Made by a program: the position numbers and the translations under genes
Shown: positions 36,984 to 48,300 of the stretch, one piece after another
How positions within the stretch are numbered: the stretch's first letter is position 1
How the letters are laid out: each line of letters opens with the position of its first letter
Notes under the pieces: generated by a model
Told to the model about the DNA's origin: nothing
Seen by the model: only the letters and a program-made list of their open reading frames with translations
Databases searched by the model: none
Assembly (NCBI RefSeq): GCF_954871325.1
Contig: NC_088776.1
Coordinates: forward strand, 29,560,508-29,624,507
DNA: 64,000 nucleotides
Reading direction: 5' to 3'
DNA from: Gordionus sp. m RMFG-2023
Lineage: Eukaryota > Nematomorpha > Gordioida > Chordodea > Parachordodidae

Positions 36984-39087
36984 TGCCGTATTGGGATATG
37001 GAATCATGTGGGATTCGGAATCCCAACCTTGAATCCTCACGTTTTATTCGAAATCTTTTTTTTAAAAATATTTAAAAAATATTCCGAATCCCCATGAAAA
37101 AAAATAAAATAAAATAATTACTTTTTCTTCTCTTTTTTTGCGGCTGGCACCATATAATTAAAAGGCCAAAATAAGGGATTTATGAAAAGGGATGAGGTTA
37201 AGACATTTTTGTTTTAAAAAAATATTAAAATATATTACTTTTTCTTCTCTTTTTTTTGCAGCTGGCACCATATAATTAAAAGGCCAAGATAAGGGATTTA
37301 AAAAGAGAATTTAAAAAAAGTAAATAATATAAAATTAAGGCATATAATAAATGAAAAGGGATTAGGTTAAGATTTTTTTGTTTTAAAAAATATATTTATA
37401 AAAAACGAATTATTGCAACAATTATTCAATGCAATATGGCATTTCGTTGAACATTTAAGCAGGGACCCGAACCGTTATTTATAACGGTTCAGTTTGGTTA
37501 CGGTTCAGTATATGGTTATGTTTTGGTTACGGTTCTTGAGTAGAAATTTATAAAGGTTCTGTTCAGCTAAATTATAAAGGTTTATAAAGGTTCATTACGG
37601 TTAGAAATTTTTTTTTATTGAAGCAACACCATCTTTAAATTTATTTTTATTATAAGCATCTATGAATTATATATAAAAAAAATATATAAGATTCAAAATA
37701 ACTCATTTTTAAATATATTATTTAAACTTATAAGTAATATATTTTCAAGTATAAATGGATTCCTTTTTGTTCATTGTGACGATAACACAAATTTTCGCCC
37801 CGAAAAAGCCCTTGCTTGTGTTGCGGGGACCTCCAATACTATAAGAGCACGTTTATATAATTCTGGATATTCAAATTATTTCCATTTCTAAAATATAAAA
37901 GAACCGGTTTAACCGTTTTTTATAAAGGTTCTTTTTATTCCTTCAAAAAATAATTATGTTCGGTTAGGGTTATAGTTCAGATATTTATAATAAAAATAAA
38001 TTTTTCTAAAAAAAATATTTAAGGGGATTCGGAATCTTTTTTTTAAAAAAACAATTATATTTTTTTGCCACCTGGAAAAATTGTTTTAATATAATAAATG
38101 TAAAACAATAAATGTGGCAATGAAAATATTCGCGCCCATTCACACTTACCACTAAAAAATTTTCGACCCGACCCGCCCGCTCATGAAAGACAATATTTTG
38201 TTTCACGCCCGAAAATTCACGGTGTTTTTAAATTTTTCAAAACTTTAATGCTATAATTTTTTACACTTTTTTGAATTTATTGTATTTATTTCTTTAATTC
38301 CATAATCCATAATAACATAAAATAAATACATATTATAAATCCAAATTTTTACTTATAGAAAGAAAAATGTCTATTTTTCTTATTTTGGTATAATTTAAAA
38401 AAAAATGATAAAACACTAAAATATTAAAACAACTATATAAAAATATGTAAAAATATATAAAATTACTAAATAAAAATATATATTGGTCCTTAGCCTTTTT
38501 TTTTAAAAACATTTTGATAATCTTAACTTAAAATTTGTTCGTTGTTATAAATAATTTAGCTTTAACAATCTCTAAATGGGTCTGATCTTCAACCTATAGA
38601 TACATAGTATTTTTCCTTATTCATAATTGATTTTTAAAAACGGCTAACTTAATATTACATCCAGAAAAATAAACCATTATAATTTTTTATATACTGAACA
38701 GTAACCAAACTGAACCGTTATAAATAAAGGTTCGGGTCCCTGCTTAAATGTTCAACATGCCATATTGCATTGAATAATTGTGGCAATAATTAGGATTTTT
38801 TATAAATATATTTTTTAATATTTTTTAAAACAAAAAAGTATTAACCTCATCCCTTTTCATTCATTATATGCCTTAATTTTATACTATTTACTTTTTTTTT
38901 AAATTCTCTTTTTAAATCCCTTATTTTGGCCTTTTAATTATATGGTGCCAGCCGCAAAAAAAGAAAAGAAAAAGTAATTATATTATTTTTATTTTTTTTT
39001 TCATGGGGGATTCGAAATATTTTAATATTTTAAAAAAAAGATCCCGAATGTGGGGATTCAGGTGGGATTCCGTATCCCAATACGACA
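36984..39087. repeat. 2.1-kb palindromic (foldback) element, TGTCGTATTGGGATA ends
   Basis: Left end TGCCGTATTGGGATATGG at 36984. Right end, reverse-complemented, TGTCGTATTGGGATACGG, ending at 39087. The arms are long inverted repeats: 36984-37459 against 38743-39087. Shared arm words include GGCTGGCACCATATAATTAA and, at the centre edge, GAACATTTAAG against CTTAAATGTTC. The left arm is longer because a block of about 115 bp is tandemly duplicated (starting near 37121 and 37237). The centre holds a hAT relic. No target duplication was found. Confidence 0.7.
37460..38742. mobile_element. hAT relic, CAGGGACCCGAACCG ends, at palindrome centre
   Basis: Left end CAGGGACCCGAACCGTTATT at 37460; right end, reverse-complemented, CAGGGACCCGAACCTTTATT, ending at 38742. 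Subterminal AACCG and GGTTCGG words recur to about 37620 and again at 37900-37975. On the minus strand near 37880-37750, ELYKRALIVLEVPATQARAF then SGRKFVLSSQ matches the hAT dimerisation region, so the element had a BED-type transposase. The flanking 8-mers are catttaag and cttaaatg, which are reverse complements and not a direct duplication. Internal fragments with CCCGACCCGCCCG lie at 38160-38220. Confidence 0.7.
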
Positions 39088-40140
39088 TATATATATATTG
39101 TATATTTAAATTATATTACATATCTATAGATATTATATATTATTTTAAGATAAATATTTGAGACTTAAAAAACATATAGGAGAAACCGGGGCACATTGAG
39201 TACATGGGAAAGTTAGTCCACTACAATTATAATTTAAATTATTAATTTATAATACTGCACAAATTTAAGCCTAATATTAATTACGTTTTACATGAATGGC
39301 TAAAAAGGATTATAAAAATATTTTGTATTTAAATTTTTAAGATGAAAATGTGTGCATGCCAAAAGTAACAATTAATAATTTCAAACTCTATCGCTTAGAT
39401 TTATAAATAAGGCTTTTTAAATTTTAAATAAATTTTAGGAAAGTTTAAGCCCTATTTTTTAATCTGACAGTTTTTCAGAATCATAAAACATGAATTAATA
39501 TTCTGAATAATTAAAATCAGTGGACTAGTTATAGTTGCTCATAGGATAGTTGATCAGTTATATTTTATTTTGATTAAAACAAATGCAAATAATTTTCGAT
39601 CAATAGTTATCAATCTCAAATTATAATTTCTAATGTAATATAATTTAAATAATATATAATTTTGATTTTTTTTTCAAACCTAATATTTCTTAAAATCTAT
39701 AATATAATTTAATTTACTTAATTATTGCGTATTATAAATTACCAATAATTTTACTTTAGATCTTCTAGTATTATAACAATATTCAAAAAAAAATATTTTA
39801 GATTCAGATCTCTATATTATGTGTGAACCAACTATCCCGTATAAATATCTCAACTTATTTAGAGCATGCTTGGGCCAAAAAAATTTTTTTTTCTGATTAA
39901 ATTTTCTAAAAAAGTATAATTTTCTAAAATATATATTAAATATTTCAAATGTTTTATTCCTTTAGAATTCAGAAGATGTTTTATTTATTTAGATTAGTCT
40001 AATATTAATGATTTATCTAACGAAAAGTGTGACGATCATTAATGGTCTTCTCAATTATATTTAAAAATATTATTAAAAAATATGACAAAGAAATGATTAA
40101 ATGAAGTGACGACTATATATAGAAATCACAAATCACTAAA
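39088..40140. other. AT-rich intergenic DNA with a GGAGAAACCGGGG fragment
   Basis: A repeat fragment at 39169-39225 parallels 29008-29056. The remainder has no recognisable feature. Confidence 0.45.
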
Positions 40141-41654
40141 TAAATTTAAAAAAGAGAGAGGATTACTATAGTATAGGAGTCGATGCTCAAGATGTTAGAT
40201 AGGATTTATATGGAGATCATTTATGAGAGAAAATTTCCGGTATCTGAAGTAATTTTGTTCCCCAGGTTTTTTTACTAATTGGAAAGCCTCGTCTTATTAA
40301 ATTTCCAAGGTGTTAGTGATTATGCCATTTTTATTTTGGTTTTTAGTATTCGTTTTTCGGCGTGAGCTAAGGTCAAGTAAAAATTATTTGATATTCTTGA
40401 GAAATTAATTTAGATAAGGTTCCAAGCTAGTGTGAGGCGATTAGACCTATTAGTTAGGGTAATGTCGTCTAGAATTTTGAAAATATCATTGAAAGGCCTT
40501 TTGAGTAGATGGATAGTCTAGTTTTTCTCAAGGCTTATAAAAGAATATTGTTGATTGCTTTGTGACTAAGGACGACGTTCACAAGAAATAGAGTAGGTGA
40601 CTTATATTTGTATTAATTTGGCATCACAATATTATTAGATAATTTTATTGCAGTCAAGGTAAGCTATAGAAATTAACAGTGGTGGGTAATCTTGAGTTAA
40701 TTTCACAAGGAAGTAATCAATGTAATGGGCGACAAGGTGATAGGCTGTCGAAGGTAGGATTAAATTGTATACTGGAACAGTAGTTGAAATTTGAGCAACC
40801 AATGCGAAAAAATATTGGATAATTTAAGCCGATATTCATAGACAAAAAGGTGGGATACCAATTCCATTAAATTTACATGATTAGTTACGTTTAAAAGATA
40901 TTCCAATTGGTCCTTAATTATATGTTCATGAGAAGTCAGTGATCTTCATTTTTTAAAATTGGCCAGTATATCAAGGCACAAAGAATTTTAGGTATGTTGA
41001 AGAAATTTTAATTAAAAAAAAGCTTGTTTCATAAGTGAAACTAGGTATGAGCTAGCATTTTTGTACAATCAAGGATTATTATTGTTTTAAAATATATATA
41101 GGGTTAGATTAATATATATTGAAAAATTAAATATTTTACTTTTTACCGAAACTAGGTATACAATATTAAGACTTGATGTGACATAAGGTTAGTAAATAAT
41201 GAGATGACTGTAGTTAGATTATAAAATATAATTTTTTCGCCGTAACATTTCTGTAACAATATATTGACGGAAACACATTAGCGGTAATATTTTATAGCGT
41301 GGGTTACTAATGATCATGGATTACATTGTAAATCATTCGAGATAAAGATGAATTCCCCATCAGGAGTTAGGATATTTGTTATTAGGGGAACCTTCATATC
41401 AAAAAATTTATGGCTGAAACTGCTGAGAATTAGTCATATCGTAGCTTCCAAGATTATGTTGATGTTAGAGATGAATAGGAAATCCGATATGCTGAGGTAT
41501 ATTGGTGAGCGAGGTACACCTTTTGATAAAAAAATAATTTTTAAAATATTTTACTAATATTTAGAGATTAACTAATATTTATAAAATATAATACTATACT
41601 ACCTTACAGTTTTAGCCTTGTCCAGGGTTTTCGTAATGGGGGAATTATGAGTAG

Positions 41655-42985
41655 CAGGGATGTGAACCCGAACCCGGATCCGGACCCTTTTTAAAAGTGG
41701 AGGGTCCAAGGGTTCTAGGTGTCATAAAAATTTTTAAGAATAAAAATATTTTTTTTAAAAATAATATAAATTTTTTTATTAACTTTTTTGTGGAATCATT
41801 TATATTATCTTCACGTTTTTCTTTCAATTTTCTTCCTGAACTAGATTGATATCATAAATTATTTTCCAGTGTAATAATATTTTATTATGTAAATTTAATA
41901 TGCTATGTTATAGAAATACGTTGATTAATTTAAAAGTGAATTATTTTGTAGTACAAGAAATAATATTTTAATTTAAATGATAATGCACAACACGTTGGTC
42001 CTCAATTTGTATGATGCTAGAACGATTATTAAGTTTGATGGATTTCTGTAATGATTTTATTATAGGAGCATGAAAAGTCATTTTGCCTGAAGTTGATTGA
42101 TGCCAAATAAAGGACCTTACTAGTGTATTAGTTCCTTTAAAAATACAATATTAAGATTACAATCAGAACATTTATGTTTATTAGATGCAGATTAGATTTA
42201 GAAAAATTTACAGTCCTTTTTATATACGAAATATTAGAAAACATGAAAATTCGAGAACAAAAATTTGCAAAATAGTGTTGTATACGCTTCTATACATATT
42301 TAGACCCTCGATATCAAGTTTTATTGAGTATTGAGCAAAAACAAATGGCTAAAGACCATCTTAACGATTTATGGCATAAGCAAAACTCCATTATTTACAA
42401 TATATTGGAAGCTACGACAATACCTATTGGTTGCAGTGATAATAATAATGCAACATTGTTGATCTTGAAATTTTACTTTTAGATAGGGAAAAAAAAATCA
42501 AATTATCATCAGTTAGAAAGGAGGATCAAAAAATGCCTATTGCATTTTTAATAGTAAAGTTCTCAGAAGTTAAGAGAATAAATAAGGATATAAATATTTT
42601 TAAAATTCTGGGAAGAAAATTCTTAAATATATCCAGAATTATATAAATAACTCACTATTTTAGGTAAGGGTAGAATGTGAATTTTTATCTTTGAAATATA
42701 TACCTTGTCTACTTCTACTTTACGTGGAAAAGGATGATATTTTTGTAGATATTATGATTGTGCGAGAATAAAACATTTAAAATATAAAATTTTCATTTGT
42801 AAATTATAAATATGTATATATTGAAGTATAATAATAAATGAATAAAAAATAATCTTATTTTGAGTCATTATTTTTATGTTCCCTGAACCCGGACCTGAAC
42901 CCTGGACCAGGGTCCTTTCAAATTTTATTCCTTTACCCGAACCCGGACCTGGGCCCTTTTTTTTGTCGAAGGGTTCATATCCCTA
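41655..42985. mobile_element. hAT element, CAGGGATGTGAACCC family, TSD ATGARTAG
   Basis: Left end CAGGGATGTGAACCCGAACC at 41655; right end, reverse-complemented, TAGGGATATGAACCC, ending at 42985. Flanking 8-mers atgagtag (41647-41654) and atgaatag (42986-42993) match at 7 of 8. Both ends carry GAACCCGGACC-type words (41655-41720 and 42880-42985). It is 1331 bp and inserted in the LINE relic. The relic at 2150-2953 is a relative. Confidence 0.88.
42290..42770 (+). pseudogene. hAT transposase fragment, broken
   Basis: The plus strand reads YTYLDPRYQVLLSIEQKQMA then KDHLNDLWHKQNS from about 42294, a segment found before the C-terminal part of BED-type hAT transposases. Further on, in other frames, are EILLLDREKK and RINKDINIFKILGRKFLNIS near 42570-42640 (the usual FKFWxxN block, degraded). 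The VERxFS dimerisation motif near 42710 is barely recognisable. The N-terminal half is absent. It is the gene of the 1331-bp element. Confidence 0.7.
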
Positions 42986-43070
42986 ATGAATAGCCTTTTC
43001 CGCTATAAATTTTATTGAAAAGATCTAGACTTGCTTTTTGTAGCTCTTTGGCTGGATCACATTTAAAAAA

Positions 43071-44403
43071 TAAAATATTTCGCACTTTTTCTTAAGCATT
43101 ATTTTATTTCTGAAAAATTTGAATGGAGGAGAGGCCTGGGGTTACATTGTCTATAAAATATTAAAGTTATATAAAAAATAGATGAAACAAATTTTCCAAA
43201 ATTTTTTAACCTATTTTTATTCAATATATATATCTCTAAGTTAGGAAATTAATATTTAAAAAAAAATTCTTGTTTTTATTAATACAAAATTTAATTAAAT
43301 TTTATGAATTATGAAAAAACACAGGGGTGAGGTGCGTGTTTTAGCGTTTCTTTACTTTTTAGATTAAAATTTTTTTTTAAATAAAAATATTAATCTTAAT
43401 TAAGTAAATGAAAATAAATTGTCAAATATGTTAAATTTACCACTTCAAATATATTATGTATACGAAGAACTTGTTGTAACTTAAAACTGTCATATAATTC
43501 AAAAAATAAGTCAATCATCTTTATATTGTCATTATGACTCTAAACATAAATACAGTGGGATTTTGTGCAAAACAAATCCCTGCAAATTAGACACATCTCG
43601 CCAATACCTGCCCCAGGGCTTCATATTTAATTAAAATTTAATTTCAAGACATTAAATTGCCATAAATATTGTCAATATGATTATTCATAAAATTGAGATT
43701 ACTTTCTCATTTAGAATTGATATTTTGTCTGAGTAACATTTATAAAAAAATTTATTAATAAAAATGTAAAAAATTAAAAAGTTACTTTTGATATGTTAAA
43801 ATTTAAATTGTATTTAAAACTTTTCATGAGCATGTTTCTAACATTTTTAAAATCAAAGAATCTTATTAAGATACATTTATGGTTTAAATTTTAAATATCA
43901 AATATTATTAGTTTTAAAATTATTTTAGATTATCTAACCCTGGATATCCCAGTCTCCCAATTATTTAAAAAAAGTTATTAAAAAATAATATTGATTAACT
44001 GCAGCGACTTACTTTTTTTCTCCAGGAAGGGGTGGGCAGATGGGTGTAGTATTTACGTAATCAATACTCGTAAAGTAGCAGCGCAACTTTTATTTAATAT
44101 ACTTTTATAATAAAGTGGCTAATTTATAAGCCGCTACTCCTTTTGGGTATAAAATGCTCTACTTATTTCTACTTTAAAAAAATATTGAGAATATTCAAAA
44201 TATTGAATAGTATTTAATTTTTATAATTTGAATAAATTATATTACAAAAAATAAAATAAGTGCAAATCTATTAACCTCTATTGCATTCATTCATTTATCT
44301 TGAAATTGACAAACTAGAGAGGAATTCAATAATAAAATATACGCAAATACGTAAATTGGTTTGACAACTGTGCATTTATTATCGTTAGCCTCGACATATT
44401 ACT
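43071..44403. other. AT-rich intergenic DNA, nothing recognised
   Basis: No supported ORF or repeat. Confidence 0.5.
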
Positions 44404-44744
44404 TAGAGATCTACAGCGCTTCGGGCTGGGCTTGTTTTAAAAAAAAATTGGGTTCGGGCTGGATCGGGCATAATATATTTTCAAAATATTCGGGCCAGGT
44501 CGGGTCGGGCCTTGGAAATTTTTTAAATATATCTAAATTTATCAATTTTATGTTGAATTTTTTATGTAAAATAAAAATATTTGATTTTATTAATAAAACT
44601 AGACGCCATATAACATATGTCTTTTATTTTGAGTAATTATAAAAATTAATTTCTATATTTAAATAAAATTGGGCGACGGTAAATTTTTTAAAAATATTTT
44701 GGGCCGAGCCGGGCTTGAAATATTAAGCCCGATGCAGATAAATA
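44404..44744. mobile_element. hAT-type MITE, AGATCTGC-end family, copy 2, TSD ATATKACT
   Basis: About 341 bp. Left end TAGAGATCTACAGCGCTTCG; the right end, reverse-complemented, contains ATCTGCATCGGGCTTAAT. Flanking 8-mers atattact (44396-44403) and atatgact (44745-44752) match at 7 of 8. GGGCTGGGC, GGGCCAGGTCGGG and GGGCCGAGCCGGG words lie at both ends. Colinear with 8283-8614. Non-coding. Confidence 0.82.
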
Positions 44745-44752
44745 ATATGACT

Positions 44753-45678
44753 TAACAAAATTATAGCATTTTGCGTTTTAAAATTTTTGATAATATTTCG
44801 GATGTGAATAATTATAATCATGATATGTAATCATAAATGATAATAAATAAATAACTAATTTTTTGATATTATCAATATCAGACCTCACTTATATTTTTAA
44901 GTTTTCTCTTTTAAAACCCATTTTTATAAAGTATAACACCTCTATACCATCAAATCCAGTTCACCCATTAGAACCTATTTGACTCAATAAAAGATGTTTT
45001 TGGGGAAAAAGATGCACTTTGCTAGATGAAAACTTTCAGCGATCTCTTAATAATTTAAATTATATATATTTAATATTTGTTATGAAAATCTTATATAGAA
45101 TTGATAGTTATATTTCTAATTATAAGAAAGATTTCAATGGGGATTATTATAATTGGAAATGCAATATTTTATTTATTAGCTCTTATGGAAAAAAACGTAA
45201 GCATATTTTTATGAGGTAAATACTTAAAGACATTACATTAAAAAATAGTAGCCATAGGGTGCTATTTATTGGAAGGAAATATTAGATTTAGCGAAGCTAA
45301 TTTTAGGGTGAAAGGAGTTGTCGCGCTACTTTTTAATAGTTAACAGAACTGCTTTAAATGATACAAAACTTTGTGAAAAATATCAATGTAGTAGGAAATC
45401 CCCCCTTGGTTAAGCCAATATTTCCAATGCATAGTTGAAATATAATGTGACTAAAAATGTGCTTACGAAATGGAGATGCTTCAGTTTATTATTTAAATAT
45501 AACATTAATATTTTATGGCCATTTAATTATATAATTTTAAAATACCAAACTTAATACAAAAATTAATATTGAATTGTCATTTGAATTTGATTAACATTTT
45601 TGCAGATTGTTTAACTAACTAAAAAGTTTGATTTTTTTAAACAATAGAACATAAATTTGACATGTTGTCATATACTTA
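44753..45678. other. AT-rich intergenic DNA, nothing recognised
   Basis: No supported ORF or repeat; the 66-codon ORF at 45019 has random AT-rich composition. Confidence 0.5.
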
Positions 45679-45869
45679 CAGGGTTGTACATTTGACCGGT
45701 CAAATAACCAGTCAATTGACCGATATTTGACTGGTAAAATATGGTCAAATACGATCAAATATGGTCAAATTCAAATAAATGTTTTTAAGACAATATTATT
45801 CCATTCTATATATAATAGTAAAAAACATATGTATATTAATTTATATTTTTCTAAATTCTATAAATAATG

Positions 45870-46253
45870 TTTGGATCTCCATGGCAGAGCCTTTTTAATC
45901 AATCTTAGGTTATGATATACTCCTACTATCAATTTTCTGGTTGTCGAGATCTTCAATCGGATTCTTTTATTCAAGGTGAACAAAGACCCTTCTAATAAAT
46001 TGAGCACGAACTCTGATTATTTTTATGAAAGTTACTGGTTCCACATATTTTGGCTATTAAATATACTGTCGCTTTTAATTCTGAAATTTATGATATTACT
46101 TAAAATATTTTGATGATCATCACTTTGTAAAACGACTAATTTTTGTATTATATCATATACTTCATCAAACTCAAGTAAGATGCTCCCCTTATATTGGGGA
46201 TCTAATAAATAAATCAGCAGTGCAGTGTTGTTTTTGATTGTTTCCTCTTTCAA
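45870..46253 (-). pseudogene. hAT transposase C-terminal fragment (DUF659-type)
   Basis: The frame 46253-46032 contains ALLIYLLDPQYKGSILLEFD, comparable to the LDPRYKG block of BED/DUF659 hATs. Beyond a frame change, near 45985-45880, LNKRIRLKISTTRKLIVGVY then HNLRLI matches the end of such transposases (RNRL...KLV.V..NLRL). The usual Trp-Ser block between is not clear. The N-terminal part was not found. It lies inside the GGTCAAAT-ended element. Confidence 0.65.
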
Positions 46254-46907
46254 CGTATCTTTTATATTTTTTTCTTCAGTTTGGTAAATTATAAAATCAG
46301 GGTCATGATTGTATTATATGTATTTTAAAATAAGCAACTTGTATTACGTGAGCCAGGGTCAATAAGATAGCTAAATGTTTATGAAAAGTATAAAATTTTA
46401 AATTTTTTGTCCGAAATATCATTTAATATAATATTGGTAATTTCTCTCGGACCAATATCCAACTTCTTCAACAGCTGCCTTCAGGGCATTCTTGCATATT
46501 TGTATTTGCTCATTACATTTTATTGATGATGCCCATCTTGTTTGGATAATTGTACATAATGTAGTATAAATTGGCAATTAGTAATTTTCTCAAACCATGT
46601 TTAAGTAAAATTATTATATTTATTTATATATATATATATATATTTTTTTTATTATTAGTTTTATATTTATTTATAATTTTAATTATTTGTCAATTTAAAA
46701 AATAATCACATTTGTTAGTATATCTTTTAAGGATAAATAATAATATATTTAAATAATATAAATAGATATATAGTAAATTAATATAATAAATTGAGCATAT
46801 GATTTAAAAGAAATATGAGTTTTCATAGTTTGCCCTTCAGTTTTTCTTCTTCCATCTGAATATTCCTCTCTTGTTCTTAATTGCTTTTCTCATCGCCGAT
46901 TCTGTGA

Positions 46908-47231
46908 TTAGGGGGTATCAGTCATTGAGAATATGAAGCTGAGGTAATTGGATTTTATTATATTGAGAGCTAATCTTTGGCGTAGGTAGTAACCCTCGTT
47001 GGGATCTTCGTTCCTAGTAGAGATCCGTTTCCCCAGCTCTTTAAAGAAGGCCAGGGCATGAGAGCCGAACGACGTTAGAGTCGTGGCGATTAGTGGTAGG
47101 AACGTGTAATTGGCCGGAAGCGATGGCGAATACTTAGCGAGTTTATTCTTCTCGGCGTCTACTAGAGCATCTCTATTTATATTGGAAGGGGCAAGGGGAT
47201 CGATGCATGAGAAATCCCAGGTTAGGAATTC
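46908..47231 (-). CDS. LINE-type C-terminal tail, copy 4, uninterrupted frame (partial)
   Basis: From 47231 the minus strand is open for about 107 codons to a TAA at 46908-46910. It reads EFLTWDFSCIDPLAPSNINR, DALVDAEKNKLAKYSPSLPA, NYTFLPLIATTLTSFGSHAL, AFFKELGKRISTRNEDPNEG, YYLRQRLALNIIKSNYLSF. This is the clearest copy of the tail domain that follows reverse transcriptases in many animal repeat proteins. There is no plausible start codon and the upstream RT is missing, so it is a 5'-truncated but otherwise clean insertion, probably younger than the other copies. GC content is visibly higher than its flanks. The role of the tail is unknown to me. Confidence 0.75.
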   Translation of the reverse strand, partial: EFLTWDFSCIDPLAPSNINRDALVDAEKNKLAKYSPSLPANYTFLPLIATTLTSFGSHALAFFKELGKRISTRNEDPNEGYYLRQRLALNIIKSNYLSFIFSMTDTP

Positions 47232-47461
47232 GAAAAATTCTTTTTTTATATTTCAAATTGTAATTCTAATATGAAAATTTTATATTTAATTAAATCGATG
47301 CTTTTTTGCAAATAAATTAGATTGATAAACATGCTTTAAATATATTAATTAATTAAATCAATATAGTTATCACGAATAAAATTTTAAGGTATTTGACCGT
47401 ATTCCAGGTCAAATAATCCTTCTGTCAATTGACTGAATTTAACCAAACCCTGCTATTATAG

Positions 47462-47567
47462 CTGAGACCTGCATGTCAGGCCCTAAACCAGGCCCAGCCC
47501 GGGCCGTATTACTTCTTAAATATATCCGGGCCGGGCCTGAATATTTTTAAATAATACCCTGGTCGTA
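47462..47567. repeat. End fragment of the CAGAGACCTG (GGCCCGG) hAT family
   Basis: CTGAGACCTGCATG, then GGCCCAGCCCGGGCCG and CCGGGCCGGGCC words in about 100 bp. It matches one end of the 13.8-kb element family. It is wedged between the GGTCAAAT element and the hAT relic at 47568, with no partner end. Confidence 0.6.
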
Positions 47568-48300
47568 AACTAACAAATTCACTTCGCATGTTAGCTGCAC
47601 CATCAAATGATTCTCCAATGATATCCTTCAAGTGTAGGTCCTGTTTAGAAAAACAAGAACACAATAAATCAAAGTGTCTTTACCTGAAGCAATCACTTTA
47701 ACTACTGCAAAATGTTTTTCTGTAATTTCTCCATTATAAATAAACCGAAAGCCAGTTGTAGTTTAATCATATATGCTTATATTCTGAGTGCTCTTTATCT
47801 GTATACCGAATCTTTTATTTCATAATTGTTCCTTAATTCACTTTCTAAGAGTATAAAGAAAGGTATCAATAACTTTACCAACGGATGTCTTCGATAATAA
47901 GGTAATGGAACCTTTTCTCTGAATGTATCCTGCTTAAAAGTTTGAATTTTTCCTTCCTATATTTGCTTTTTGAATGGCCATATTTAAATGATGATTGGAT
48001 CATAATTAAGTGACGTATCAGTTCTAGGGAATTTCCATGATTTAAATTAATATCTTTAAAATTTGATAAGGTTTTATTACAATCAAAACCTCTATATTGC
48101 ATATTTTGACGCCCTAATAACTTAACAATTTCAAATATATTATATGATTATTAATTGAAATCTGCTTTGCTTTCGTAGCTATAAGTTCATGATTAATTTC
48201 TTGTATGCTATTATCATTGGGTGCCTTAAGAGAGCATTCTATGGCTTGGATCTGAACTTTTTGAATTCATGAATTTCAAAACAAAATATATATGTTTAAA
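47568..48300 (-). pseudogene. hAT (ZMYM1-like) transposase fragment, DUF4371-like part
   Basis: The frame 48102-47875 begins MQYRGFDCNKTLSNFKDINL, then NHGNSLELIRHL. This parallels LPYRGSNVTETLSHFENENL and HGNFLEMIRI of the 19.2-kb gene. Near 47600 the second-Asp region (SFDGAANM) is readable. Downstream core and dimerisation domain are absent because the left end of the element is lost. Stops and frame changes are frequent. Confidence 0.7.

Larger units (their letters stand above)
40140..43070 (-). mobile_element. LINE reverse-transcriptase relic, interrupted by a hAT
   Basis: Minus-strand order: near 43060-42990, AKELQKASLDLFNKIYSGKG, like the helix before the first RT palm motif. After removing the hAT insertion, near 41650-41600, a stretch with FIIP and RKP follows. 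Near 41540-41350: SISDFLFISNINIILEAT. At 40478-40448: KILDDITLTN, which reads as the xxDD catalytic box, preceded by RPFNDIF. Frames change and stops are present throughout. The tail domains elsewhere in this window could belong to the same LINE group, but this copy shows no such tail. Assignment rests on motif order only. Confidence 0.5.
45679..47452. mobile_element. hAT element with GGTCAAAT subterminal repeats
   Basis: Left end CAGGGTTGTACATTTGACC at 45679; right end, reverse-complemented, CAGGGTTTGGTTAAATTCAG, ending at 47452. Subterminal words GGTCAAAT, TTTGACC and CAATTGAC recur at 45690-45775 and 47395-47435. Flanking 8-mers do not match, so the target duplication is unconfirmed. It holds a minus-strand hAT transposase relic and a LINE tail copy (46908-47231). 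Confidence 0.7.

Noticed and set aside
41645-41827. 60-codon minus-strand ORF
   Set aside because: It is made of the GAACCC subterminal repeat of the hAT at 41655.
44361-44636. 91-codon plus-strand ORF
   Set aside because: It crosses the left end of a MITE and reads through its GGGC repeats.
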